Shown here in pieces: positions 29,782 through 41,850 of a stretch of DNA of 64,000 nucleotides (the first letter of the stretch is position 1; each line of letters begins with the position of its first letter). Origin of the DNA: Apoda limacodes (Eukaryota; Arthropoda; Insecta; Lepidoptera; Limacodidae); the NCBI GenBank assembly GCA_946406115.1, contig OX291557.1, positions 19,624,501-19,688,500 on the forward strand, given 5' to 3'. The position numbers were made by a program, and so were the translations under genes. The notes beneath the pieces were generated by a model. It was given only the letters and a program-made list of their open reading frames with translations. It made no database searches and was not told the DNA's origin.

Positions 29782-32029
29782 GTGCCATCTGTGGAACAAG
29801 TTATTATTGAGATACCTACAGGTCGGTACCAGAAACACTTAATAAGTGCTGTATATATACCTCCTAGGCTTAACCCAGATATATATGCAAGGCATTTTGA
29901 AAACCTACAGGAGCTACTTGGTGCGGATTACATTGACACATACTGGGTCGTAGGAGATTATAATCTATGTAATCTAGACTGGTTCGATTATGATACTTAC
30001 AACATACCTATTTCTAATTCTAATTTTTCGCCACCTAATATATATTATGAGAATTTTATGTCTATCTTAAACCTGTACCAAATTAATAAATTTAGAAATA
30101 CAAATAATAAAATACTTGACCTGTTTATATCTAATACACCAGACTGTATAGGGAATGCTGTGTGCTCACCTCTTGTACCACCTGACCCGCATCACCCGCC
30201 GTTTACGGTCTCCATGCCCTTTAATGACTCACGCCTGCCTATGATGCGTAAATCCAATTATAGATACTGTTTTCACAAAGCTGACTATCTAAACATTAAT
30301 AACCTATACTTGCAAAACCAAAACTGGAATAAATTATTTAATAATCTGTCCCCGGAAGCAGCAGTATCTCTATTTTATGAAATTTTATATGGATGTATAA
30401 AAAAGTTTGTTCCTTATAAACGAAAAGTTGATAGCTCTTATCCTAATTGGTTTACGCCTTCTCTCATACACTTATTTAAAAACAAAAATCAGGCCTGGAC
30501 CAAATGGAAAAAATATAAAAACAAATCTGATTACGAAATTTTTTCTCTGTACAGAGCACGGTTTAAAAAATATCCAAAGTCTGTTATGAAAGATATATAA
30601 ATACAGTAGAAACTAATATACATAAAAATTCAAAGTATTTTTGGACTTTTTTTAGAAATAACAGAAAAAAAAGCGGAATACCTAATGTTATGGAGTATGG
30701 CAAGGAAATTGCAAACAATCCGCAGGAAGTCTGCATTTATTATCTTCATACTTTCACTCTGTGTTTGCAGCTTCTATATTGCCTGAAGTTTATTCCATCG
30801 AACAAATTGTAATTAATAACACATGTGACTTGAATATACATAATATTAATATTACTATCACAATCGTTCGGGAAGCTTTACGCTGCTTAGACATGACGAA
30901 AGGGACGGGACCGGATGGTGTACCTCCAATCTTCCTAAAACACACTGCAGATACGTTGTGCGTACCTATTGCCATACTGTTTAATTTATGCTTATCTGAG
31001 GGTTCCATGCCTACAATCTGGAAAGCTGCTAATGTTGTCCCTGTTCACAAAAATGGATCCTTGGCAAAAGTTGATCATTACCGTCCCATATCCATGATCT
31101 CCAGCCTGTCAAAACTTTTTGAAAGGATTATACATAATGAAATATACCCCATTTTACACCATAAATTAATGCCTCAACAACATGGTTTCGTCAAAAATAG
31201 ATCTACAGTGACAAACTTGTTGGTTTATACCACTGACTTATTTAATAACATTGATAATTATAAACAAACAGATTGCATATATACGGACTTTCAAAAAGCT
31301 TTTGACCGGGTAGATCATAAAATTCTATTGGATAAAATTGCTTATAATGGTATCCGAGGTAATCTGTGGAGGTGGTTCAAGTCATATGTCACAAATCGCA
31401 CACAAAGAGTAGTTTTAAATGGTATTTCATCTGAGTATGTACATATCACATCTGGAGTACCTCAAGGATCAATTTTGGGACCTTTGCTTTTTTTGATTTT
31501 CATTAATGATATAAGTAAATGTTTTAACCATACAAAATATCTATTATACGCCGACGATTTAAAAATATATCATACAATTCAGTCTGTAGATGATGCAAAT
31601 AATCTACAATCAGATCTTGATCGTTTAAGTGAATATTGTTTGTCTAATAAATTAAGCTTAAGTATACATAAATGTAAAACTATCACATTTTCTAAGAAAA
31701 CCAATACTGTAAAATTAGTTTATAAACTCCTTAACAATTCTTTAACAAAAGTAGATGCTATAAGAGATCCCATGATAACCATGGACAGCAAAATGCATTT
31801 CCATACTCATGTCTGTGAAATGGTAAATAATGCATACAAGTTATATGGTTTTATAATGCGTTCAGGCAAGGAATTTAAAAACGCAAAAACGTTTATACAC
31901 TTATACAAATCATTGCTTCGACCTCAATTGGAATACGCTGTATATATTTGGAATCCGCTTTATAAGAAATATGTAAATGCTATTGAACAAGTACAAAAAA
32001 AATATCTTCGTACTATGTTTTACAAACTA
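29782..32029 (+). pseudogene. Frameshifted LINE (endonuclease + reverse transcriptase), truncated at both ends
   Basis: 29782-30600 is the C-terminal part of an AP-like endonuclease: GRYQKHLISAVYIPPR, VVGDYNL and ILDLFIS, with a degenerate PDPHHPP where SDHxP is usual. The linker 30601-30760 reads on in a different frame (FWTFFRNNRKKSGIPN) and shifts again before 30761, so two compensating frameshifts separate the parts. 30761-32029 is reverse transcriptase: GTGPDGVPP, YRPISMI, QHGFVKNRST, DFQKAFDRVDH, GVPQGSILGPLLF, YADDLKIY and a thumb ending YIWNPLYKKYVNAIEQVQKK. The element lacks its N-terminal endonuclease half, its C-terminus and its own 3' end, because the frame runs straight into esterase exon sequence at 32030. 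It is of the jockey/CR1-like superfamily; the exact clade is not assigned. Confidence 0.85.
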
Positions 32030-32056
32030 CCTCCTGTAGGAAATCTTCGATTTAAG
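32030..32056 (+). pseudogene. EB exon 1 remnant with intact splice donor
   Basis: Nine codons PPVGNLRFK followed by the donor GTGAGC at 32057, matching PPVGELRFK/GTAAGT of EA and PPIGDLRFK/GTAAGA of E0. The homology may extend one or two codons left (K), but the boundary with the LINE is blurred. No 5' portion of this exon is found upstream to 23254. Confidence 0.75.
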
Positions 32057-32580
32057 GTGAGCTTAATAATTATTTAAAACACAAATTCCTAAACTTAAAT
32101 GAAACCTAAGGCCCACTACACATTACAAGAAATTTCCGATAGAAAAAATCTAGTGCGCGCCGGAAGGAACTCTGTGCTGCATACATTTTGTATTATGTTG
32201 CCAGGTGTCCCGATTTGCGCAGGCACGTTCCGATTGACCCTTGATCGGGACGTTAAATGTCAAATGCCAAAATTTTGGTCTAATCCGTAGGTAATAAAAT
32301 TATAAATGATTATTTCGGCACAAATATAGTTTTGCTTTATTACTCACTAGCCATAAAAAAAGAACGAGTTGCACTCCGGGAGTGCCGGCAGAAGTGAAAA
32401 CCTTTACACACGATTCGCGCTTAACACTCAAATATGTCACAAGACATGTCTTTGACACTGTCAAGAAATAATAATGTTTGTTTATTTACTTTTTTGACGT
32501 AGTATATTTGACATCGCAATCCTGCATAAAATTAAAATTCCATATCCAACCTCCCTGTACTACTCATAATCGCGAATACT

Positions 32581-33030
32581 AAAAATAAAAATTATAATAG
32601 GCGTGGCATTACGGTTTCCGTATTTTACAAAGACAAAGATGCACTTTGTTCAATTTCCATATTTTAATCACTTCATATACACGAATTTTACGAATACACA
32701 GCAGTATGGCCACTACACAGACGGTCGAGCCATCAGCTGTCACCATCCATGGATGCGCGTAGCACGCTGTAACATGTTCATGTTACACACGACCATTCAC
32801 GCAAGCGCTCTGCGCCGCCTAAACGAAACAGCAGGCGCAGGCATACATTTTCGCCGCGCCGTAGAAAGAGAGGGGGATACTCCCTCTCCTTCGCCGCGCC
32901 AGCTGCCTACTCTCCATCCGTCTTACGCATTTTCACGATTAGGACACGTGACCTGACGCGAGTTTATCATTTTTTACCCATACCAAAAAAAGTGCACAAC
33001 GCCGCTAAAGAAGTTTTCACTTCAAAAATA
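32581..33030 (+). repeat. Repeat copy carrying a 297-bp insert (in EB intron 1)
   Basis: The outer parts 32581-32621 and 32919-33030 match the compact copy at 18693-18838. The middle, with GC-rich CGCTCTGCGCCGCC and GAGGGGGATACTCCCTCTCC stretches, is absent there. CCGT stands on both sides of the middle part, so it may be an insertion with a 4-bp duplication. Confidence 0.65.
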
Positions 33031-33109
33031 TTCGATATAAATTTTTATATTTAACTTTTTCTACGTCAAAATAAATGTAACATTTATTATTAAGAAAAGA
33101 CAGCTGTTA

Positions 33110-33627
33110 TCTATACTAATATTATAAAGAGGAAAGATTTGATTGTTTGGCTCCGAAACTACTGGACCGATTTGAAAAATTCTTTTACCATTTGAAGCCG
33201 ACATTATCCCTGATGAACATAGGCTAGTTTTTAGTGCGGAAAAATGCTTCATTCCTACGAGAAAGCGGGTGATAGGACAACGGGTAGTAAGAATTATCCT
33301 TCCGTACTTATCTTCTTCACATAACTTCTAAACGGCTGAACCGATTGGGTTGAAATTTTATATGGGTATTTTGATGGTTTCCTGAATGATTAAAAAATAC
33401 AATTGGACCCGGTATGTTGGCGCTGCTGTCGGTATGTCAACTACTAAACGGCTTGACCGATTGGGTTGAAACTTTGTATGTGTATTTAGATGGTTTCACA
33501 GACACGAATGTATTATGCCATTAAAGAGGAAATATTTTGACTGTAGGTATGTTTTTTTCTATTATTTCTGAAAGAACCTACGCCGATAACAAAATTTAGG
33601 GCGGACGAAGCCGTTGGCAGAAGCTAG
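33110..33627 (+). mobile_element. Helitron-like element
   Basis: Begins TCTATACTAATATTATAAAG directly after A and ends GGCAGAAGCTAG before T, the A/T insertion rule of Helitrons. Internal phrases (CTGGACCGATTTGAAA, GGCGGACGAAGCC) are typical of the lepidopteran family. No Rep/helicase frame, so it is non-autonomous. Confidence 0.7.
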
Positions 33628-34079
33628 TACTTTATAAGTAGCATTGGTGTGAAAAATATTAGAATTTTGTTATCTTCTGTAACAAACTGCCAGGCGTAAG
33701 TTAACGATTATTTGTGGTTTAGTGTAAATCATTAAACTGCCAAGTACCTTCATATTCGTTCTTTATCGTTTGATAAATGCAGTGTGTATAGAAAAGTTTG
33801 TTGTACTTTTTAATTCATAGTCAATTGCATAGTAGATAAGTAGGTATATTTAAGACCTCCATTTTGATTTTCAAAGTTTGTTATGCAAAACGAGCAAAAT
33901 AAATAATTTTGTTCGTAACGTTTCAAAGTCAAACCGAAGATATTAATTAGTGCCGGGCGACTTGGGTAAAATATTATCGAATCATTGTTTTTCGTTGCTT
34001 GATGCTTACAAAATTTATTTAAATGTAATGTGAATGTAATTTTTACTCCGCAAATTGCGTAATTTCAACTTTTGATTTT

Positions 34080-34486
34080 CATTAAAATATTCGACGATCT
34101 GTCCACTTGCTGGCAGCTACCGCACGAACATTTAGGAGCTCCTGTTGGACGTCGACACAAGTCAAATGCCGATTTCGGAGATAAGTTGACACGATAAAAC
34201 GGTCATTCCCCTCCGATGTGCACCGGCGCCGTCTAGATCTTGGTCTCGGGATAAAGCCACCAGTCTTCCGAAAGCGTTTAAAAACTTTCGAAACACAGGA
34301 CTGCCTTTAGTGGAGCTGACGTGCGACAACCCGCTGGCTGAGCCCTTCTTGCAATATGGCGACGATTTGCGCTGAAGCAGCAGGTGTAGGTTTAGTTTCC
34401 ATTGTCGTCCAAGTTCATGGGTCAAAAGCAGCGGAGATGTGAACCAGTCAACGTGTGAAAGCCGACTGATAAAGATAAAGACTTTT
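34080..34486. other. GC-richer unassigned block next to a LINE 3' fragment
   Basis: GC content rises sharply (CGACGTCGACACAAG to GAGATGTGAACCAGTC) and the block abuts the LINE/SINE 3' fragment at 34487. An 87-codon minus-strand frame exists, but I recognise no domain. It may be part of the same element. 33630-34080 is featureless AT-rich DNA. Confidence 0.3.
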
Positions 34487-34682
34487 TCTGACTGACTATG
34501 CAGTTGGCTGTTGCAGCCATTACTACTTCACCGGGCTTTTTGGGGCGAGACTCTGAAGGAGCCTCAGCCCACATAGCGCCCAACGCTCAAGGGCTCCACG
34601 CGGGGGAAGCCTCGGCTTGGGTTGTCGCTCTCGGGGGCGTCCCTTCGACCGACGTGAGTCTCGAACCCGAAGGTGAGTCACT
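34487..34682 (-). mobile_element. LINE/SINE 3' fragment, truncated
   Basis: GACTGACTATGCAGTTGGCT to CGAACCCGAAGGTGAGTCAC is the same block as 26712-27129, but cut after about 195 bp. The usual poly(T) is reduced to CTTTTTCT. Confidence 0.75.
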
Positions 34683-35830
34683 CCGATAACACGTGCTTTT
34701 ATAGGGCGCAACTCGCAACGTATCAAACAATTGAAACACCATTTTCCTTACTCCTTCACTTGAATGAATTTGGTATCAATTCAAAGTTAACAATTTAAAC
34801 TTTAAAATGGTATCGTTTTAATTATTCTTAACTAGTTATTAAGGTACTCAAGGACGCGCGGAGTCAATTCCAAGTAAGTGATTCCATAGTTTTGCTCGCA
34901 AGTGTATTACGCCACGGTCACGATACCATCAAATACGACGAATAACTAAAGATGCGTTTTGTTGACAAGCATTTTACATTATATTTAGTTTTATATTTCA
35001 GAGTTCATAGAAATCTACTTGAATAAAGTTTTATTTGATTGTTATGTATGATGTATTAATGTATGTTTGTCCACGATTATCTCTAGTTTAGCTAAACCGA
35101 TTTTGATGCGGTTTTCAGAAAAGTATTTCTTAATATTTTCTGGAGAAGGTTTTGATATAAAACAAATGGATACCCATGGTCCCATGGTCATCAGATCAGG
35201 ATATATTGATGGGATCCAGGAGAAATCAAGGAACCTCTTGAAATTTTTATAGGCACTTTATCGGTTAAAAAAAATATTTGGATTAATTAAAAAATACTGT
35301 TCCTTGAAGTCGGTTAAAAAATAGAAAGAAAACACGTTTATTTATCGCATCAGGCAACATGCACAAGATCAATGGTACCAGGAAAAAGTAACCGTAGAAA
35401 AAAGTCACCTAGGTATCACTGGTTGTGGTGGTGGTACGGATAACAAACGATTCACAGGACAATGTAAATTTTTAGAAGAGAATAATGATATTAAATATAA
35501 GTCAGTTTAATAAGTACCTTTTTTTTTACAGTAGCCTCGTTGACATTAAGCTCATACTATTTGTACCTACCTTTGTACATACTAATATCTCCCATGCAGT
35601 TTTCTTTAGGGAAGAGTCTTTATAACTCTTGGAAGATAAATCCAAGGACACGGGAGGTCTCCATATAAATCTGTTGACATATCCCGTTCTTGTTTTGCTC
35701 GGCCATTTTAACAACGCGCAAAAACGTAGTGTAGTTATATTCCCTTTGAACGCGCGTGCACACTCATTGACTGATGCAGTGCAAGTGCAACTGTCTTGCG
35801 TCGGTTGAAAACAGAAGGCTACACGGCTGC
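34683..35830. other. EB intron 1 sequence without recognisable genes
   Basis: It contains a block at 35340-35470 (AGGAAAAAGTAACCGTAG … ATCACTGG … GGATAACAAACG) also found in altered form at 62975-63005, and a CCCATGGTCCCATGG palindrome at 35172. Nothing codes. Confidence 0.4.
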
Positions 35831-35862
35831 CAATGGGACCTCCGACGGCAGAGGTCGTTGAA

Positions 35863-37548
35863 ATTCAAACCGAACAACAGATGTTTGCAAAAGCAATTCA
35901 CCTCAGACATAAAGTAAAAAATTCAACAAATAAAATAAAAACTACATGGAACATAATAAATAATGAAACTGGTAAAGCTAGGAATTCTTGTCAGGACTTT
36001 GAGTTGATTGTAGATGATGCTAGTTTTAAAACAAATTCTGAGGTAGCAGTTGCCTTTGAACAGTTTTTTGGGAATATCCCATTCAAAACAACTGAACATC
36101 TAAACTCAAGTCCAATCTTAGCAGAAAAATTATTAAAAGCTAGTGTTCCTGAATGTAACGTTCCCTTTGTATTTAAAAAAATTAGTCCTACAGATATCAT
36201 TAATACATTTAAAACATTAGAAATTAAAAACACCACAGACCTTTGGGGACTTTCTGTAAAAACTATAAATTCAATTATTCATGTTATAGCACAACCCTTA
36301 GCCATTATATTTAATAGTTGTGTTGATAGTGGTGTGTTTCCTGATGAGATGAAACTAAGCAAAGTTATACCTCTTTTTAAATCAGGTAGTTCAACAGATC
36401 CTAATAATTTTCGGCCTATTTCAATACTACCTATACTCAGTAAAGTTTTTGAAAAAATCATACTTTGTCAAATGTTAAGCCATTTCTGTATTAATGAGCT
36501 ACTTAGTAGTAAACAGTTTGGCTTTATGAAAGGCCGTTCCACAACCGATGCAGGAGTGGCTCTATTAAAAAATATATATAACGCCTGGGAGGATTCGCAT
36601 GACGCCCTTGGAGTGTTTTGTGATTTATCTAAGGCATTTGACTGTGTTCAACATGAAAATCTCATCAGGAAGCTACATCACTATGGTATTAGAGGCAAAG
36701 CTCTCGACCTTTTGACATCCTATATGAGTAGGAGAGTACAGAAAATAGATGTCAACGGTGAAAGATCTCCGGGATCAGCAGTCAGTATAGGAGTCCCTCA
36801 GGGCTCAATTTTAGGTCCTTTTCTATTTCTTATTTACATTAACGATCTCCCATATAATGTAAAAAACCATGACATGGTCTTATTTGCTGATGACACCTCT
36901 TTGCTTTTTAAAGTTAAGAGACGACAGACATGTTATAATGAATTAAATGATGCCCTTTCTAAAATTGTAAATTGGGGTCCTCATATTCATAACCTAGCCA
37001 AAAAACTTAGCTCTGCTGTGTATGCGATCAAGAAAATAAGACAATTGACATCGGTCAACACTGCAAAAATAGTATATTTTAGCTATTTCCATAGTTTAAT
37101 GACATATGGTATACTATTATGGGGTAGCGCTGCTGATGTAAATACAATATTTTTGTTACAAAAAAGGGCAATTCGTGCTATTTATAAATTAGGATCTAGG
37201 ATATCTCTGAGGGATAGGTTTAGGGAAGTAAAAATTTTAACTTTAGTGTCGCAGTACATATATGAAAATCTTTTATATGTACATAAAAATATCAATAGTT
37301 TCAGCAAGAAAAGTGACGTTCACAAAGTAAATACTAGAAGTAAAAATAAGCTGTTGGTGCATGATACACGTCTACACAAAATAAGTAACTCTTTTATGGG
37401 GCAATGTATACACTTTTACAACAAAGTTCCCAATGAAATTCAAAATCTATCAATAAGTAAATTTAAATCTTTTATCAAGCAGGTACTTTGTAAAAAGGCA
37501 TATTACAATATTTCAGACTATGTAAATGATAAAAATCCTTGGGACTGA
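35863..37548 (+). pseudogene. LINE reverse transcriptase (about 560 codons, open but deleted)
   Basis: The open frame carries TTWNIINNETGK, a linker, then RT blocks: NFRPISILPILSKVFEK, QFGFMKGRSTTDA, VFCDLSKAFDCVQHENL, GVPQGSILGPFLFLIYIND and LFADDTSLLF. After IVNW it jumps directly to GPHIHNLAKKL at about 36975; the roughly 50-residue stretch with NxxKT and the following strand that normally sits between them is missing in frame. The C-terminal half ends AYYNISDYVNDKNPWD. The same family supplies the minus-strand fragments at 44073-44371 and 49371-49440. The start MGPPTAEVV at 35833 is probably flanking sequence. Confidence 0.85.
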
Positions 37549-37852
37549 TGATGCTCAATTACAGGATGCATAGGTAAACCAAATTAAAATGGAAATAACT
37601 TAAAATTGTACGACTAAAAATCTTTTATTTAAAACATTAATTGTATTTTAGTTTATTTAAGTATTTTTAAAAGAGTAACTATCGAGTTTCTTGCCGGATT
37701 CTTCTCGGTAGAAATCAACAACATTGTGAACCGGCGGGAAGGTGGGAGGGTTCAAAAAATAATATTTTATAACTTTGACGATTCAAAAGTGATTGTAAAA
37801 TCCTTATTTGAATAAACCATTTTGACTTTGACTTTGACTTTGATGTCCACAC
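35863..37852 (+). mobile_element. 5'-truncated LINE with internal deletion, tandem TTTGAC tail
   Basis: Truncated non-LTR retrotransposon: endonuclease absent, a reverse transcriptase frame to 37548, then a 3'UTR with GAGTTTCTTGCCGG and TTCTTCTCGG, ending in repeated TTTGAC after AATAAACC. Tandem-repeat tails instead of poly(A) occur in several CR1/jockey-related insect LINEs. Confidence 0.8.
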
Positions 37853-39076
37853 GGCAGAAATGGACAAGGGGGACCTCTCCATGAGTCCTGCATAAAGCCA
37901 TGTTTTCGACCGTCTGGTCCTTGCTTCATTTATTAGTTAGTAAGCCCAGTGCCAGATGATTGTCATGAAAACACAGTGTTTTCACTTCTAAAATACAGTG
38001 TTTTTTAAAAAAATACAGCCAAACTTTAAATAAAATACAGTTTTAGAAACGTTTATTTTCTCACTATTTATCATTGATATGAACAAATATATATGCACAT
38101 TTATATAGATTTTACTAGCTATCACCGTCATCTACGCCTATAATAGCAATAGGCCATTATATACAATGTCCCGTTAATCGTTATCTCGCAAAGTGACAAA
38201 TAAGTGAATTTTTTATTCATTGTAGAAATTTCTACAATTTGGTCGTCTTATAATATTTACACTGGATCACTCATCAGTTATGTGTACTATATGGAAGGGG
38301 ATTACCGGCATTGGCTACACAAAGCAGGCTGAGAGCGAGCGACGATGATCAGAGAACCACAGAACAAAAACTATAGTGGCGTTTTGTTGACCGACATAAT
38401 GTACATTATGCGCTTAATGCCGATAATCCAACTAAAGAGAATGAGCCAAGATTTGTAGTGTGTAATTATGCCATTAAACGCATTGAAACTGTGAACAAAA
38501 CGCAGCTTATTATTCAGAAAACGTTCAGTTCGCCTGCGGAACCTCGCGATATTTGCAATATTAGTCAACCCTGGCATAGATAGAGAATTATGACATCGCA
38601 TAGACGTTGGAATCGTTTTATTGACCAAATGACCGAATGTAAACAAACAAGATGGCCGTTCCCTATTTTGACAGCGCATTCACTTCTCTACCCCGAACAT
38701 GTACAGTGAATGCGTTGAATACGTATCGGATATGCCATATCTGGCATTGAGGTTTGAATAAAAAAAAAAATTGAATTTCTTTTTTGTTAATTTAAATAGC
38801 TGATTTGGCACCTTGGTGGTATAAATTAAAAATTGCTGTTATTAGGGTGCACGGTGTAAATCCTCTCTGATGCAGGGTCCTTAAAAACTGTTTTTTATTC
38901 AATAATATGTTGACTCAGTCATGCGGAATTATGCGTTTAAAACTTCAAGAGAATTTGTCCTGTAGTACCCCTAAGTATTTTTTTATTTTATTTATAGATA
39001 TAGATAACATACTGATTAGTTTTTAACGTACACTTACAAATTAGTATATATTGTAATTAGGAATGAAAATTTTCAG
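37853..39076. other. EB intron 1, 3' part
   Basis: Contains the MITE at 38379-38503. The remainder is AT-rich with no recognised element or gene. The acceptor for exon 2 is TTTTCAG at 39070-39076. Confidence 0.5.
38379..38503. mobile_element. Small MITE, GCGTTTTGTTKACCG type, copy 2
   Basis: GCGTTTTGTTGACCG at the left and CTGTGAACAAAACGC at the right are inverted. The interior is shared with 20335-20491. Confidence 0.65.
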
Positions 39077-40374
39077 GGTCCGCAACTACCAGAACAGTGG
39101 AAAGGAGAAAGAAATGCCTCAACAATTGAAGATAAACATATTTGCTATCAGTTTGATCAATTCGAAAATTGTGTAAAAGGCAGTGAAGACGGTCTTTACC
39201 TAAATGTTTACACTCCTCAACTACCAACTGAAAAGCAGAAGGCATATCCTGTTATGGTCTACATTCATGGTGGAGCTTTTATGGTTGGCAGTGGTATTGA
39301 CAAAAAACTAAGTGGCCCTGAGTTTTAAATTGAAAAAAATGTAGTTATTGTTGCTATAAATTATAGACTTGGAGTATTTGATTTCTTATCTTGCGATATT
39401 CCTGAAGCATCTGGAAATATGGGCTTAAAAGATAAAGTTATGGCCTTGAGATGGGTGCAGAAAAATAATAATAGTTTTGGAGGAGATAAAGATAGCGTTG
39501 CTGTTTTTGGAATAAGTGCTGGATCAGCTTCTATAGAATATCTTGTCATGTCTCCTTTGGCTAATGGTTTATTTCACAAGGCAATAATTCAGTCAGGATC
39601 AACCCTAAACGACTGGGCTGTTAACTATGAAATTAAAAAACTTATTACTAAGTTAGTAATGGAACTCGGATACAAAGGAGCTAATGATGACTGTCACAAG
39701 ATATACAAATTTCTGCTTAATCAATCAACTGAGGATTTAGGTGCAGTGTCAATGAAATTATCTACAGAAATTAATGCCAAAGGAACCAATTTTGGATTTG
39801 CTCCATGCATTGAGAAAGACTTTGGAGACGGCGAATCAATTATCACTTCTAATGCATATGATATTTATAATGTAGGGAAATGTAATAAGGTTTCAGTTTT
39901 ACGTGGATTTTGTGAATTTGAAGGCTTACTACCATTTACGCTTAGCCCTAAGAACATACAGAAGATAGTTCACAACAAAGATTTTACAGAATATTGGACA
40001 TACTTAAGTACTGACGAAAAAGAAGAATATAACGAAAGATTTGCCCAAGTTTATCTAAAAGAGCGAAAGCACGATGATGACGAAGAACAGTTTGCAATTA
40101 ATTATTTCGGAGATTATGACATATCAAGCGGCATATGGATAGGTTCTAAGCTTATGGCTAGAATGGAAATACTAGTATATGCCTATATGTTTGCATACGA
40201 TGGAGGACTAAATTACGCCAAAAAAGTTATGTTTAACATTAAACATAAAGGTGCATGTCATGCAGACGACACCGGATACATTATTAATGTTAATACCGAA
40301 TTAATACCATCGAAGTCTGATTTAAAAGTCAGAAATAGATTAGTTCAACTGTGGACAAATTTTGCAAAAACTGG
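39077..40374 (+). pseudogene. EB exon 2 with in-frame stop
   Basis: 1298 nt between AG at 39076 and the GG/GTAAGT donor at 40375. The stop TAA at 39326-39328 falls between SGPEF and IEKNVVIV. One T-to-A change from TTA (Leu) is the simplest explanation. The 349 codons after the stop are open. Changes at the conserved Cys (SEDG) and Gly (GVFDF) are also seen; the oxyanion loop HGGAF replaces HGGGF. Confidence 0.9.
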
Positions 40375-40934
40375 GTAAGTAGCAAGAATAGTAATCCTTT
40401 CTTATTCTACTCGGTAATGTTATTTGTATGTTTGTATTTTCATGTTCCATGACTTTGTATTTGAACCAGTCATAGTTTAGGTCCTACATCTGAACTGGAA
40501 GCTTTTTAGGGTTCTGTAGTCAACAGGGCTCCCTATAGTAAGTTGCGTTTAGTTCTAGGAATGTTTGAAAAATACGCTGTGAGTTAGCGCGAAGCGCGGG
40601 CGAAGTGTCTTCCGTTTCAACGTGGGCTTTTTGCCAAGCATTTTTTGCTTTCGTATGTCTGTCTAGATGTTCTCCTCTGCAGGTTGCATTCTACAACCGG
40701 TTCTCGTAAAATTTTGTGAGCAGACTATATGGAATGGACTATAATTATATGGAATTTTTTTATTGATTCAGCTTTTAGATTTTTTTCAAAATGGTTATAA
40801 ATAGCCGAGAATGTAGAAATGAAAACATTGTTTTAGTTTATTATTTCCACATGTGGTGCAGACGAAGTTGCGCGGGTTCGCTAGTTACATAATAAAACAA
40901 TAGTAATATTTGTGTAGCACTATGATTTAATTAA

Positions 40935-41205
40935 CTTTTTTGGGTATGCTAACGTCAAACCATGTCGAAAATTCTTTGATAGTTTGATACGGATCGGCTT
41001 CCACCATCACTTTCAATGATCTTCTAAGTATATGGTCATTGTTATTTACCTTAGTAGCTGGTCCTTCTCATGGTCAGGTCAAAGTTTCCACCAAGGAAAC
41101 GGTTAAAACAATAACGCACGGTGCGTTCGTTAGCCGTATCTTCTCCAAAAACAGCATTGACATTACGAACATTTTCTGCTGTGTTAGTTGCACTTCTCAC
41201 ACACT
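40935..41205 (-). pseudogene. mariner transposase remnant (helix-turn-helix region)
   Basis: Minus-strand translation gives NTAENVRNVNAVFGED, TANERTVRYCFNRFLGG and NFDLT before a stop. In the next frame it gives GPATKVNNNDH and VEADPYQTIKEFSTWF. Order and motifs match the N-terminal DNA-binding half of mariner (Mos1-like) transposases. The catalytic half is absent. It lies in EB intron 2. Confidence 0.7.
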
Positions 41206-41589
41206 CACACTAAAACAAGATTCTTTTACCATTTACCATAAAATATTCTTAAATTCTAATGGAATAACATTAAATTGAACGAATCAGTCTTCTTTAGTAT
41301 TAATCATTCAATATTCATTACAATATAATTTCCAATAATTGCAATAGTAGTTAGCAGTAACTAATATTGCAATTTGCAAAGGAAAACAAATTAAAACAAA
41401 ACATTTTTTTGCAATAAAAGGTTCTTAAATAATGAAAAAACAAATTTAAGGAATCAACCATTCTTTTAATTAGCATTTATTACCTTACTTAAATTCTTAG
41501 GACTCTTTATTGATTCTAATTTGTCTTGAAATATGTGTTTACAAAATTAAATCAATTCTTCATATGCACTATATATGTAAAATAAGTCA

Positions 41590-41850
41590 GCAAGCCAAAA
41601 AACAGTCTTAACAGCGTATCATGCCTATATGACGTCGACACTACGATATGGACTGATTTTCTGGAAAATCTCAAAAAATAAATTGAAGGTTTTTAAAGCA
41701 TAAAAGAAATGTCTTTGAGCCTTCTGTGGCTTGAAAACTAGAGATAGCTATAAATTATCTTTTCAAAGTCTTTCTATACTTACATTACCGTGTCTGTATT
41801 TATTTAAAATTGCTGTGTTCGTTCGTACTAATTTAAGTAAATTTGCCATA
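41590..41850 (+). pseudogene. Decayed LINE reverse transcriptase C-terminus
   Basis: Plus-strand translation with stops: LTAYHAYMTSTLRYGLIFW, FCGLKTRDSYKLSFQSLSIL, TLPCLYLFKIAVFV. This is homologous to the minus-strand fragment at 42408-42863 and to the end of the LINE at 35863-37548. Decay continues to about 42000. Confidence 0.6.

Noticed and set aside
34162..34425. 87-codon minus-strand open frame in a GC-rich block
   Set aside because: GC-rich sequence has few stops; translation matches nothing I know, and it abuts a LINE fragment.
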